Shown: in pieces, positions 8,690 to 15,990 of the stretch
Numbering within the stretch: the first letter of the stretch is position 1
Layout of the letters: every line of letters starts with the position of its first letter
Assembly: GCA_016213405.1 (NCBI GenBank)
Contig: JACRAM010000063.1
Location: forward strand, 1 to 46,919
Origin: Bacteroidota bacterium
GTDB lineage: Bacteria; Bacteroidota; Bacteroidia; Palsa-948
DNA: 46,919 bases
Direction: 5' to 3'
Notes under the pieces: model-generated
What the model was told of the DNA's origin: nothing
The model's database searches: none
Seen by the model: the letters and a program-made list of their open reading frames with translations, nothing else
Translations under genes and position numbers: made by a program

Positions 8690-8987
8690 ATTCAACTTCT
8701 TTTAGAATATAAGGTCCAATATATTTACTGAGCGACTGCGGAGTTACCAACTCAATTTTTCTTCCTGTTATTTCCTCAAGAAGATCTCCTAACCGCATGA
8801 AATTATGAAAGGTTTTTTTTTCGGGAATAAACTCTACAAAAAAATCCACATCACTTGTTTCTTTTGCTTCATCTCTTACAAAAGAACCGAATATACCAAG
8901 CCGCCTTACTCCATAAGAAAGTATTTGCTCTTGATTTGCAAGAATCCTTTCAATAAGTTCTTTTTTATTTTGTACGGGCGATTGCAT
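8670..8987 (-). CDS. mntA: MntA-like minimal nucleotidyltransferase antitoxin
   Basis: This 105-residue protein has the minimal nucleotidyltransferase signature GSFVRDEAKETSDVDFFVEF (GSx10DxD). In the MntA/HepT pairs that have been studied, the protein adds AMP units to the HepT RNase and so silences it. The gene starts 4 bases after a copy of the oppDF 3'-end repeat (8992-9085), and its stop overlaps the start of hepT. The catalytic residues are intact, so the antitoxin remains functional in principle although its partner is frameshifted. Confidence 0.88.
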   Translation of the reverse strand: MQSPVQNKKELIERILANQEQILSYGVRRLGIFGSFVRDEAKETSDVDFFVEFIPEKKTFHNFMRLGDLLEEITGRKIELVTPQSLSKYIGPYILKEVEYVPIAA

Positions 8988-8991
8988 GGGA

Positions 8992-9085
8992 CAAAGTTAC
9001 AAATCAAAGTGACACATTCTCTTTCGCTTCCATCCTCGCCTTAATATCATTCAGTTCACCTTTCGGAATGGCGCTGATGAGTTTT
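8992..9085 (-). repeat. Copy B of the oppDF 3'-end repeat (94 bp, one mismatch)
   Basis: Identical to 9497-9590 except for one base (A in place of G in the TTCRCC word). It contains the last 27 codons of the ABC ATPase reading frame, its stop codon and 12 bases of downstream sequence. It separates the two nucleotidyltransferase cassettes, and mntA begins right after it. Confidence 0.95.
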
Positions 9086-9089
9086 GTAT

Positions 9090-9181
9090 TTATGAAAAAA
9101 TATTTATCCGTTGCTTCACAAAGTCGCGGATCTTTTCTGCAATCTTAAAATATTTTCTGGTTTCCTCAAACTATCATTCAT
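9090..9181 (-). pseudogene. Remnant of a HEPN-domain partner gene
   Basis: An ATG at 9181 overlaps the stop codon of the nucleotidyltransferase gene (TTATGA) and starts MNDSLRKPEN. A different frame (9090-9167) reads EETRKYFKIAEKIRDFVKQR and stops at 9090, which looks like the last helix of a HEPN protein. The middle of the gene, where the RNase motif would lie, is missing, so this appears to be an internal deletion that left only the start and the tail. It sits exactly where a HEPN toxin gene would be expected. With so few residues the assignment is moderate. Confidence 0.55.
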
Positions 9182-9492
9182 AATTTAATTCCTTCTTTCA
9201 TTGCCCAACGAATGATGTGCCCGGGTAATTCTTGTTTGCTGGCAACTTCTTCTTCGCTGTTTATAAGCACATCTACAGGAGCACGGATGGATTGCACCAG
9301 CGCTTTGTTGATCTTTGTGCACCATGAAATTTTTTCTCTCGGAGAAAAGGAAGACTTTGTAATTACCAACACATCATAGTCGCTTCCCTTACGGAATTCG
9401 CCTCTTGCCCTTGAACCAAAAAGCATCACCTGAGCATCGGGAAAAAAATCACGCACGATGGATTTGATAGATTGTAAGGCTGTATTCGACAT
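9178..9492 (-). CDS. Minimal nucleotidyltransferase (MNT) of a second HEPN/MNT cassette
   Basis: This 104-residue protein contains MLFGSRARGEFRKGSDYDVL, the GSx10DxD nucleotidyltransferase core with both aspartates, followed by a beta strand with a third likely acidic residue (APVDVLI). It differs in sequence class from MntA at 8670-8987, so the two cassettes are not a simple duplication. Its start lies 4 bases after the oppDF repeat copy C, just as mntA starts 4 bases after copy B. The partner HEPN gene downstream is reduced to fragments, leaving an orphan antitoxin-like protein. Confidence 0.88.
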   Translation of the reverse strand: MSNTALQSIKSIVRDFFPDAQVMLFGSRARGEFRKGSDYDVLVITKSSFSPREKISWCTKINKALVQSIRAPVDVLINSEEEVASKQELPGHIIRWAMKEGIKL

Positions 9493-9496
9493 AAAG

Positions 9497-9590
9497 CAAA
9501 GTTACAAATCAAAGTGACACATTCTCTTTCGCTTCCATCCTCGCCTTAATATCATTCAGTTCGCCTTTCGGAATGGCGCTGATGAGTTTT
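9497..9590 (-). repeat. Copy C: the native oppDF 3' end that has been duplicated
   Basis: This is the source sequence within the intact ABC ATPase gene: codons from KLISAIPKGELNDIK to the TGA at 9509-9511, plus 12 bases beyond. Copies B (one mismatch) and A (diverged) lie downstream and bound the nucleotidyltransferase cassettes. Confidence 0.95.
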
Positions 9591-11308
9591 TTGGTGTATT
9601 CGGTTTGCGGATTGGAATAAATAGAATCAGATTCACCCATCTCTACAATTTTTCCGCTTTCCATCACTATCATGCGGTCGCTCATGAATTTTACAACGGA
9701 GAGGTCGTGCGAAATAAAAATATACGTGAACTTGAATTCTTTTTGCAGCTGGCGGAGAAGATTCAGCACCTGCGCCTGAATGGACACATCGAGCGCGGAA
9801 ACCGATTCATCGCAGATAATGAATTCAGGATTGAGCGCCAGCGCGCGAGCAATGCAGATGCGCTGCCGCTGCCCACCGGAAAATTCGTGCGGGTAGCGGT
9901 AAAAATGCGTTTCGTCAAGATTCACTTTCTTCAGAAGTTCCATCGCTTTGTGTTTGCGGAAACTGTCGTGCTCAAATAATTTATGCACCCGCATGGGCTC
10001 CACAATGGCTTCGCCAATAGTGATGCGCGGGTTGAGAGATGAATAAGGGTCCTGAAAAATTATCTGCATGTGTTTGCGCATCGGGCGAAGTTCACTGACA
10101 GACAAGCCCATAATATTTTTTCCTTCAAAAATTATTTCGCCTGCAGTGGGCTCAATCAATCTAAGAATAGTTCTTCCCAGGGTTGTTTTTCCACAGCCGG
10201 ATTCTCCGACAAGCCCCAGCGTTTCTCCCGGATACACATCAAACGAAACATCATCCACCGCTTTCACAAATTCTTTTGAGCGGCTCAAAATTCCTTTTCG
10301 CACCGGGAAATATGTTTTAAGATTTTTTATCCGGAGAACGGGCTGCTGGGCATAAATTTCTTTGTGCCTGTTTTCTCGCTCGCGTTTTGATACGATGATT
10401 TTACTGGTAACCTGCTCAATGGTATGCGGGCTCTCTGTCATCGAGCCGTCTTCGCGCGTTATCATGAAATCGGAAATAGTGGGCAGCCAGTGATAGCGCC
10501 TGTTGAGGGGAGGACGGCAGGCAAGCAATCCTTTTGTATAGGGATGCTGAGGATGGGCAAAAATTTTCCATACGCTTCCTTCTTCAACAATTCTTCCTTT
10601 ATACATCACGATTACGCGGTCGGCAAGTTCGGCAATCACGCCCAGGTCGTGCGTAATGAACATGATGGACATGCCTCTCTCTTTCTGAAGTTTTTTCAAA
10701 AGTTCGAGGATGGTATGTTCAACGGTTACATCGAGCGCAGTGGTTGGTTCATCGGCAATCAGAATGGAGGGGTTGCAGGATATTGCCATGGCAATCATCA
10801 CGCGCTGCCTTTGTCCTCCAGAAAGTTGATGCGGATATGTATTGTACATCACTTCAGGACGGGGCAGCTGAACTTCTTTGAAAAGCTCTATGGTTTTTTG
10901 CTTCGCGGTTTTGGCTGTACACTTCTGGTGAAGAAGAATGGCTTCTGCCACCTGATCGCCACAGGTGTAAACAGGATTGAGCGAGGTCATCGGCTCCTGG
11001 AAAATCATTCCGATTTCATTTCCCCTGTAGTGCCGGAATTGCTCTTCGTTAAGTTTCAGCAAGTCAACCGCTCCGAACTTTTTGCTGTGGTAAATCATCT
11101 GCCCGTCCGTAATTTTTCCGGGAGGACTTTTGATGAGGCGCATCACAGAAAGGGCGGTCACAGATTTTCCTGTTCCTGATTCCCCCACGATGCCGAGGAT
11201 TTCTCCTTTGTGTAAAGTGAAACTGATGCCATTTACCGCGCGCACGGTTTCATCTTCCGTTCGGAATTCTGTTACGAGATTTTTTACTTCGAGGAGTCGC
11301 GGACCCAT
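9509..11308 (-). CDS. Fused oligopeptide/dipeptide ABC transporter ATPase (OppD-OppF type)
   Basis: This 599-residue protein has two complete ABC domains. The first has Walker A GESGTGKS (42-49), signature LSGGQRQR (162-169) and Walker B ILIADEPTTALD. The second has Walker A GESGCGKT (368-375), signature FSGGQRQR (476-483) and Walker B FIICDESVSALD; its catalytic position reads DES rather than the usual DEP. It would power uptake of peptides by an Opp/Dpp-type permease, but no permease or binding-protein gene is in the window. The fused two-domain form is common in Bacteroidota. Its last 27 codons are the source of the repeats at 8279-8342 and 8992-9085. The start at 11308 directly abuts an inverted repeat that fills the divergent gap to atpG. 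Confidence 0.92.
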   Translation of the reverse strand: MGPRLLEVKNLVTEFRTEDETVRAVNGISFTLHKGEILGIVGESGTGKSVTALSVMRLIKSPPGKITDGQMIYHSKKFGAVDLLKLNEEQFRHYRGNEIGMIFQEPMTSLNPVYTCGDQVAEAILLHQKCTAKTAKQKTIELFKEVQLPRPEVMYNTYPHQLSGGQRQRVMIAMAISCNPSILIADEPTTALDVTVEHTILELLKKLQKERGMSIMFITHDLGVIAELADRVIVMYKGRIVEEGSVWKIFAHPQHPYTKGLLACRPPLNRRYHWLPTISDFMITREDGSMTESPHTIEQVTSKIIVSKRERENRHKEIYAQQPVLRIKNLKTYFPVRKGILSRSKEFVKAVDDVSFDVYPGETLGLVGESGCGKTTLGRTILRLIEPTAGEIIFEGKNIMGLSVSELRPMRKHMQIIFQDPYSSLNPRITIGEAIVEPMRVHKLFEHDSFRKHKAMELLKKVNLDETHFYRYPHEFSGGQRQRICIARALALNPEFIICDESVSALDVSIQAQVLNLLRQLQKEFKFTYIFISHDLSVVKFMSDRMIVMESGKIVEMGESDSIYSNPQTEYTKKLISAIPKGELNDIKARMEAKENVSL

Positions 11309-11309
11309 A

Positions 11310-11418
11310 TCAACGAATAGCGAATAGTGTACGAATGTACGAAACTTGCGCCTATGAAAAATTGAGTTTTCTATTTCGAATGATTTGTATATTCGCGGTC
11401 AAATTCGTAATTCGTTGA
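11310..11418. repeat. Inverted repeat of ATTCGTA-type 7-mers filling the oppDF/atpG gap
   Basis: TCAACGAAT (11310-11318) is the exact complement of ATTCGTTGA (11410-11418). The left arm continues with CGAATAG-type 7-mers and the right arm ends with ATTCGTA ATTCGTT. The repeat begins and ends within 4 bases of the two start codons, so any promoters of both genes must lie inside it. Confidence 0.75.
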
Positions 11419-11422
11419 TGGT

Positions 11423-12310
11423 ATGCCGAGTTTAAAAGAAGTCAGAACCAGGATTACTTCCACCATTTCCACGCAGCAGATAACGAGTGCTATGAAAATG
11501 GTGAGCGCTTCAAAACTCCGCAGGGCACAGGATGCGATTATACAGATGCGCCCCTATGCCGGAAAGCTGAAAGAAATACTGAGTAATGTAACCGCTTCTG
11601 TACCGGCATCGGCAGGTGGAGTTTTTTCGAAAGAAAAACCTGTGAAAAATGTTTTGCTCGTTGTGATTACTTCTAACCGTGGATTGTGCGGAGCGTTCAA
11701 TTCAAATGTGATTAAACTTGCATCAAAAACTGCCAATGAAAAATACGCGGAACAGAAAAAGGCGGGCAACATACAGGTGCTTGCTGTTGGCAAAAAAGGC
11801 GCTGACTTCTTCAGAAGAAATAATTACAAAATCTTTTCCAACAACAGCGAACTCTTTGAGGGATTGAATTACGAAAAAACTTCTGTGGTGGCCGAAGCCA
11901 TCATGAAAGAATTTGTGACAGGGAATTTTGACCGCGTGGAAATTTTTTACAACCAGTTCAAGAATGCGGCATCACAGATTTTAACTGCCGAGCAATATCT
12001 TCCCGTAGTGAAACCTGAACAGGAAAAAACGTCTGCTAAAAAAAGTACGATTGATTATGTTTACGAACCCGACATGGAAGAAATAGTAAAAGACCTCATT
12101 CCCAAAGCGCTTAAGATACAACTCTACAAAGCCCTGCTTGATTCTCACGCGGCAGAGCACGGAGCGCGCATGACCTCCATGCACAAAGCAACTGATAACG
12201 CTCAGGAAATTCTCAAAGATCTGCGCCTCACTTACAACAAAGCCCGTCAGGCAACCATCACAAAAGAAATTCTGGAAATTGTGGGAGGAGCGGAAGCCCT
12301 CAAAAATTAA
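11423..12310 (+). CDS. atpG: F1F0 ATP synthase gamma subunit
   Basis: This 295-residue protein starts with MPSLKEVRTRI and contains QQITSAMKMVSASKLRRAQD (19-38), the N-terminal coiled-coil helix of the central rotor stalk. The C-terminal helix ends TKEILEIVGGAEAL, also diagnostic. It couples proton flow through F0 to catalysis in the alpha3beta3 ring on the cytoplasmic face of the membrane. No other ATP synthase genes are adjacent; the flanking genes are oppDF and a TonB-like gene. The loop before the C-terminal helix (about residues 190-215, KPEQEKTSAKKSTID) is Lys-rich, as seen in Bacteroidota gamma subunits. Confidence 0.97.
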   Translation: MPSLKEVRTRITSTISTQQITSAMKMVSASKLRRAQDAIIQMRPYAGKLKEILSNVTASVPASAGGVFSKEKPVKNVLLVVITSNRGLCGAFNSNVIKLASKTANEKYAEQKKAGNIQVLAVGKKGADFFRRNNYKIFSNNSELFEGLNYEKTSVVAEAIMKEFVTGNFDRVEIFYNQFKNAASQILTAEQYLPVVKPEQEKTSAKKSTIDYVYEPDMEEIVKDLIPKALKIQLYKALLDSHAAEHGARMTSMHKATDNAQEILKDLRLTYNKARQATITKEILEIVGGAEALKN

Positions 12311-12312
12311 GA

Positions 12313-12388
12313 CCCAAGTCTCAAGTCCAAAGTCACAAATTCCTAGGGCTGTTCCTTGGAGTTTGGTACTTGGAATTTGAGACTTGGG
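12313..12388. repeat. Inverted repeat of TTGGAAT-type 7-mers between atpG and the TonB-like gene
   Basis: CCCAAGTCTCAAGTCCAA on the left is the complement of the right arm, which is built of 7-mers TTGGAGT, TTGGTAC, TTGGAAT, TTGAGAC and TTGGGGC in tandem. It starts 3 bases after the atpG stop. The same family recurs at 30324-30404. Confidence 0.85.
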
Positions 12389-12394
12389 GCTTCG

Positions 12395-12790
12395 TTAGTG
12401 TGCTTTTACCGGAAAATCCATTATCAGATTTGATTTTACTTTTACACCCATCATAACAGCAGGAGCGAATTTTAATTTCTCCACCATTTTTTTCACTTCT
12501 TCGCCCACGCCATATCCCACATCGCTGATGATTTTTACATTTTTGATAGTGCTGTCGGGCATCACGTCAAAACTGAGCTCGACATTTCCTGTAACGTAAT
12601 TCTTTTTTGATTCTTCCGAATACTTGGCGTTATACATTATATATGTATAAAGCGTCTGCTCGCCTTTAGGGTAAAAAGCATCTTGCGTGGTTACCTGCAT
12701 ATTCTGCTTGTCGGGTTTTTCCTGAGCGGATAAAATTTGCCAACTGCAAATTGCCGATTGCAAAACAAGAAAGCGAATCATTGTTTTCAT
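12395..12790 (-). CDS. Secreted TonB C-terminal-domain-like protein
   Basis: This 131-residue protein begins with a cleavable-looking signal peptide (about 1-22, ending LSAQ). The rest is a single TonB-C-like domain: NVELSFDVMPDSTIKNVKII (69-88), then VKKMVEKLKFAPAVMMGVKV and a final hydrophobic strand. That domain normally contacts TonB-dependent receptors, but the transmembrane and proline-rich parts of a true TonB are absent, so it is probably a free periplasmic protein of unknown partner. The signal peptide core (residues 10-20, LQSAICSWQIL) is encoded by four tandem GCAATTT-like 7-mers, so it looks repeat-derived. It lies 2 bases downstream of purN and may be co-transcribed with it. Confidence 0.75.
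   Translation of the reverse strand: MKTMIRFLVLQSAICSWQILSAQEKPDKQNMQVTTQDAFYPKGEQTLYTYIMYNAKYSEESKKNYVTGNVELSFDVMPDSTIKNVKIISDVGYGVGEEVKKMVEKLKFAPAVMMGVKVKSNLIMDFPVKAH
12734..12763 (-). repeat. GCAATTT-type 7-mer array inside a signal peptide
   Basis: On the minus strand the 7-mers GCAATCG, GCAATTT, GCAGTTG and GCAAATT follow one another in tandem. They supply the hydrophobic core of the signal peptide of the TonB-like protein. Confidence 0.75.
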
Positions 12791-12792
12791 TT

Positions 12793-13359
12793 TTATTTTT
12801 TTGTTAAAAGTTGTTCAATTGTTTTCGGGTACCACTCATGTTCCAGCATCAGCACTTTTTGTGCCAAAGATGCTGGGGTATCCTTCTTTTCCACTTCGCA
12901 TTTTTTCTGAAGAATGATTTCTCCTTCATCATAATGTTCGTTCAGGTAATGAATGGTGATTCCGCTTTCTTTATCGCCTGATTCAATAACGGCTTTGTGC
13001 ACGTTCAATCCGTACATTCCTTTTCCTCCGAACTTAGGAAGAATGGCCGGATGTATATTGACAATCTTGTTGGGGAACGCATGGAGAATATCATCAGGAA
13101 TCTTCCATAAAAATCCCGCACAGACAAGTAAGTCAAGTTTTTCGTTTAATAATTTTTGCAAAACAGGTTCGCCATTATATGACCATTCCTTATTAATAAG
13201 GATAGAAGGGATATTTTTCTTTTCTGCCCTTTTCAAAACATTTGCGTGGGGATTATTACAGACAACGAGAACTGTTTTTACATCGCCTTGCTTGAAATAA
13301 TCAATAAGATGCTGGGTATTAGTTCCTTCGCCAGAGGCAAAAACCGCGATGCGTTTCAT
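12793..13359 (-). CDS. purN: Phosphoribosylglycinamide formyltransferase
   Basis: This protein is 188 residues from MKRIAVFASGEGTN, with an alternative start three codons upstream at 13368. The GART fold is clear: a nucleotide-binding N-terminus ASGEGTN, NIHPAILPKFGGKGMYG with the catalytic Asn and His, and HYLNEHYDEGEIILQ with the catalytic Asp. It transfers a formyl group from 10-formyl-tetrahydrofolate to glycinamide ribonucleotide in purine synthesis. It is transcribed divergently from acpP-fabF, an arrangement common in Bacteroidota. No other purine genes are nearby. Confidence 0.95.
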   Translation of the reverse strand: MKRIAVFASGEGTNTQHLIDYFKQGDVKTVLVVCNNPHANVLKRAEKKNIPSILINKEWSYNGEPVLQKLLNEKLDLLVCAGFLWKIPDDILHAFPNKIVNIHPAILPKFGGKGMYGLNVHKAVIESGDKESGITIHYLNEHYDEGEIILQKKCEVEKKDTPASLAQKVLMLEHEWYPKTIEQLLTKK

Positions 13360-13425
13360 ATCGTTCACTAAAGTACAACTTTATAAACTCCTGTTAATGT
13401 GGTCAGAAACGTGAAAAAAACTTTT

Positions 13426-13455
13426 TTTGCAGATATGATGGAACTTATATCTTTG
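13426..13455 (+). promoter_or_regulatory. Bacteroidota-type promoter of acpP
   Basis: TTTG (13426-13429) and TATCTTTG (13448-13455) are 18 bases apart, a full match to the TTTG / TAnnTTTG consensus of Bacteroidota housekeeping sigma factors. Transcription would start near 13462, about 38 bases before the acpP ATG, with the 13468-13485 hairpin in the leader. Confidence 0.7.
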
Positions 13456-13467
13456 CCAAACAAATTC

Positions 13468-13485
13468 TCCCGATGGGTATCGGGA
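13468..13485. repeat. TCCCGAT/ATCGGGA palindrome in the acpP leader
   Basis: TCCCGAT (13468-13474) and ATCGGGA (13479-13485) pair perfectly around GGGT. A related ATCCCGAC/GTCGGGAT hairpin lies at 40401-40419. An upstream ATG inside it (13473) is in frame with acpP but is unlikely to be used. Confidence 0.7.
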
Positions 13486-13499
13486 CAAAATCTTATAAA

Positions 13500-13745
13500 A
13501 TGACAAAAGTAGCAGACATTGACGGAAAAGTTAAAGCCATCATTGCCGATAAACTCGGAGTGGATGAAAAAGAAATCACTCCTCAGGCAAGTTTTACCAA
13601 CGATTTAGGTGCCGACTCGCTCGATACAGTAGAACTCATCATGGAGTTTGAAAAAGAATTCAACATTGCTATTCCTGACGAGCAGGCAGAAAAAATCAGC
13701 ACCGTTGGAGAGGCAATCGAGTACATCAAGAAGAACATTAAATAA
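13500..13745 (+). CDS. acpP: Acyl carrier protein
   Basis: This 81-residue acidic four-helix protein starts at [30 protein letters not shown] contains the Ser of the DSL motif that receives the 4'-phosphopantetheine arm. It carries growing acyl chains through type II fatty-acid synthesis. The in-frame ATG at 13473 lies inside a palindromic repeat and would add nine residues not typical of ACPs, so 13500 is preferred. fabF follows 81 bases downstream, separated by a 7-mer inverted repeat. A good promoter lies upstream. Confidence 0.97.
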   Translation: MTKVADIDGKVKAIIADKLGVDEKEITPQASFTNDLGADSLDTVELIMEFEKEFNIAIPDEQAEKISTVGEAIEYIKKNIK

Positions 13746-13771
13746 AGATTCTTTTTTGAAGATACGATTCA

Positions 13772-13815
13772 CAAGTCAAAAGTCAGAGGCATCTCTTTTG
13801 ACTTTTGACTTTTGA
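13772..13815. repeat. Inverted repeat of TTTTGAC 7-mers between acpP and fabF
   Basis: AAGTCAAAAGTCA on the left pairs with tandem TTTTGAC 7-mers on the right (13796-13815), leaving a short loop (GAGGCATC). It lies within the presumed acpP-fabF transcript. Confidence 0.8.
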
Positions 13816-13826
13816 TTTTTAGTACT

Positions 13827-15074
13827 ATGGATCTCAAAAGAGTTGTTGTAACCGGCTTAGGCGCAATCACTCCGCTTGGCAATAATGTTCCTGATTTCTG
13901 GAACGCCTTGCTAAATGGCGCGAGCGGATGCGCGCGTATCACCCGTTTCAATCCCGAAAAATTCAAGACTCAGTTTGCCTGCGAAGTAAAAAATTTTAAA
14001 GCGGAAGAATATTTTGACCGCAAGGAAGCCCGCAAATTAGACGCGTATTCCCAGTACGGACTCGCAGCGGCACAACAGGCATACAAAGATTCAGGTCTTG
14101 ATAAAGAAAAAATAAATCTCGACCGATGCGGAGTAATCTGGGGTTCAGGAATTGGCGGGCTGGAAACATTTCAAATGGAAGTTTCCGGTTTTGCGAAAGG
14201 AGATGGTACTCCGCGCTTCAATCCGTTCTTCATTCCGAAAATGATTGCTGACATCTGCGCAGGGCACATTTCCATTCAATATAATTTTCGCGGTCCGAAC
14301 TTTACCACCTGTTCCGCCTGCGCTTCTTCCACCAATGCAATGATTGATTCTTTTAATTATATCCGCCTTGGAAAAGCCGATGTATTTATCACAGGAGGTT
14401 CTGAGGCAGCGGTGAATGAATCAGGTGTTGGTGGATTCAATGCCATGCATGCTCTCTCTGTGAGAAATGATTCTCCGCAAACTGCTTCTCGTCCTTTTGA
14501 TAAAGACCGCGATGGATTTGTTTTGGGAGAAGGTAGCGGAGCCCTCATTCTTGAAGAACTGGAACACGCCAAAGCGCGCGGAGCAAAAATTTATGCCGAA
14601 ATCGCAGGCGGTGGAATGACTGCCGATGCACATCACATCACCGCACCTCATCCTGAGGGATTGGGCGCTCTGAACGTAATGAGAAATGCTCTCAGCGATG
14701 CAAACATGAATTCCGATGAGATTGATTATATCAATGTACACGGAACATCCACTCCGCTGGGGGATATTGCCGAATCAAAAGCCATCAAAGGAGTTTTTGG
14801 AGAGAGCGCTTACAAATTAAATATCTCTTCTACCAAATCCATGACCGGGCATTTGCTTGGAGCCGCAGGAGCAATTGAAGCGATGGCTTGCATCCTCGCT
14901 GTGAAGAATGATATTGTTCCTCCTACAATTAATCACTTCACCGATGATCCAGAATTCGACACAAAATTGAATTTCACTTTCAACAAAGCGCAGAAGAGAG
15001 TTGTGCGCGCTGCTCTCAGCAATACATTCGGCTTTGGCGGACACAATGCTTCGGTGATTGTGAAAAAGTATTAA
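13827..15074 (+). CDS. fabF: 3-oxoacyl-[acyl-carrier-protein] synthase II
   Basis: This protein is 415 residues from MDLKRVVVTGLGAITPLG. The Cys-His-His triad of the KAS II thiolase fold is visible: TTCSACASS holds the nucleophilic Cys, NVHGTSTPLGD the first His, and MTGHLLGAAGAIEA the second. NTFGFGGHN near the C-terminus is also conserved. It condenses malonyl-ACP with acyl-ACP during fatty-acid elongation. It follows acpP and is probably co-transcribed. The rnc gene that often follows fabF in Bacteroidota is absent here; a cyclophilin gene follows instead. Confidence 0.97.
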   Translation: MDLKRVVVTGLGAITPLGNNVPDFWNALLNGASGCARITRFNPEKFKTQFACEVKNFKAEEYFDRKEARKLDAYSQYGLAAAQQAYKDSGLDKEKINLDRCGVIWGSGIGGLETFQMEVSGFAKGDGTPRFNPFFIPKMIADICAGHISIQYNFRGPNFTTCSACASSTNAMIDSFNYIRLGKADVFITGGSEAAVNESGVGGFNAMHALSVRNDSPQTASRPFDKDRDGFVLGEGSGALILEELEHAKARGAKIYAEIAGGGMTADAHHITAPHPEGLGALNVMRNALSDANMNSDEIDYINVHGTSTPLGDIAESKAIKGVFGESAYKLNISSTKSMTGHLLGAAGAIEAMACILAVKNDIVPPTINHFTDDPEFDTKLNFTFNKAQKRVVRAALSNTFGFGGHNASVIVKKY

Positions 15075-15105
15075 AGTCCCTCCCTGCCTCCCCGAAGGGG
15101 AGGAG
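15075..15105. repeat. C-rich palindrome element after fabF
   Basis: CCTCCCC (15087-15093) and GGGGAGG (15097-15103) pair around GAA, preceded by AAAGTCCCTCCCTG. It starts one base after the fabF stop. It belongs to the C-rich family seen at about 15 other places in this window. Confidence 0.85.
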
Positions 15106-15154
15106 AAAAAATTCCTTTTGTACAATTCCATTTTCGTTGTAGCTTCGTGGCTTA

Positions 15155-15988
15155 ATGAAAAAGATAAATAGAATATTTTTTATTCTTCTATTCTCCCTTC
15201 TCTTAGGGAAGGGTTGGGGATGGGCTATTGCTCAGGATTCTTCCCGCATTGTTTTAATTGAAACCACTTACGGCAACATCAAAATAAAACTCTATAACGA
15301 AACTCCTCTTCATCGCGATAATTTTCTAAAACTGGTCGAGAAACATTTTTATGATTCTCTTCTCTTTCATCGTGTGATAAATACATTCATGATACAAGGA
15401 GGAGATCCGGATTCTAAAAATGCTCCTGCAGGAAAAATGCTGGGTGATGGAGATGTAGGGTATACTATTCCGGCAGAATTCAATCAAAAGCTTTTTCACA
15501 AGCGCGGAGTGATCGCTGGCGCGCGTAATGGCGATGAAGTAAACCCTGAGCAAGCTTCTTCCGGTTGCCAGTTTTATATCGTGCAGGGAAAAATTTTCAA
15601 TGACAGCTTATTAGATTTGATGGAGAAAAGAATTATGAGAATGAAGGCGTACAATAATGTTGTTAAAAAAGCGGACAGCAAAAACTTATTTATCAGGTAT
15701 GCTGAGTTTCAGCAAAAGGGAATGCCCGACAGCATGATGGTGGCCAAGAAAAAAATCGACATGCTCACAGAAGAGGAAATAGTAAAAGTTCCACCATATA
15801 AATTTTCTGACGAACAGAGAACTGCCTATAAAACCGTTGGCGGAACTCCGCATTTGGACGGAAGCTACACCGTGTTTGGCGAAGTGATAGAGGGAATGAA
15901 TGTGGTGGATAAAATTGCCTCTGTGCCACGAGACAGAACGGATAGACCACTGGAAGATGTAAGAATGAAGATTTCTATTATTAAATAA
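15155..15988 (+). CDS. Secreted cyclophilin-type peptidyl-prolyl cis-trans isomerase
   Basis: A 277-residue protein. The signal peptide (about 1-27, ending AIAQ) is followed by a cyclophilin fold: IKLYNETPLHRDNFLKLV, FHRVINTFMIQGGDP (the Phe-His-Arg active-site strand), then SSGCQFYIVQG and, after a helical insert of about 75 residues (148-225), HLDGSYTVFGEVIEGMNVVD. Such inserts are common in Bacteroidota periplasmic cyclophilins. It would assist protein folding outside the cytoplasm. The hydrophobic core and end of its signal peptide are encoded by a C-rich palindromic repeat (15193-15226). It precedes pheS by 2 bases. Confidence 0.92.
   Translation: MKKINRIFFILLFSLLLGKGWGWAIAQDSSRIVLIETTYGNIKIKLYNETPLHRDNFLKLVEKHFYDSLLFHRVINTFMIQGGDPDSKNAPAGKMLGDGDVGYTIPAEFNQKLFHKRGVIAGARNGDEVNPEQASSGCQFYIVQGKIFNDSLLDLMEKRIMRMKAYNNVVKKADSKNLFIRYAEFQQKGMPDSMMVAKKKIDMLTEEEIVKVPPYKFSDEQRTAYKTVGGTPHLDGSYTVFGEVIEGMNVVDKIASVPRDRTDRPLEDVRMKISIIK
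15193..15226. repeat. C-rich palindrome element inside the cyclophilin signal peptide
   Basis: CCCTT and AAGGG arms are followed by GGTTGGGGATGGGCT, the standard right edge of this repeat family. It encodes residues 13-24 (FSLLLGKGWGWA), so the element is part of the exported protein's leader. Confidence 0.8.
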
Positions 15989-15990
15989 TT

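Noticed and set aside
10424-11179. A 251-codon open frame on the plus strand opposite the ABC ATPase gene
   Set aside because: It is antisense to a clearly conserved two-domain ATPase and has no recognisable domain or plausible composition.
13473-13499. Upstream ATG of acpP
   Set aside because: It lies within a palindrome and adds nine residues not found in acyl carrier proteins.
15075-15105. C-rich hairpins considered as ordinary Rho-independent terminators
   Set aside because: Most lack a T run, occur in both orientations and also occur inside genes, so they are better explained as dispersed repeats.
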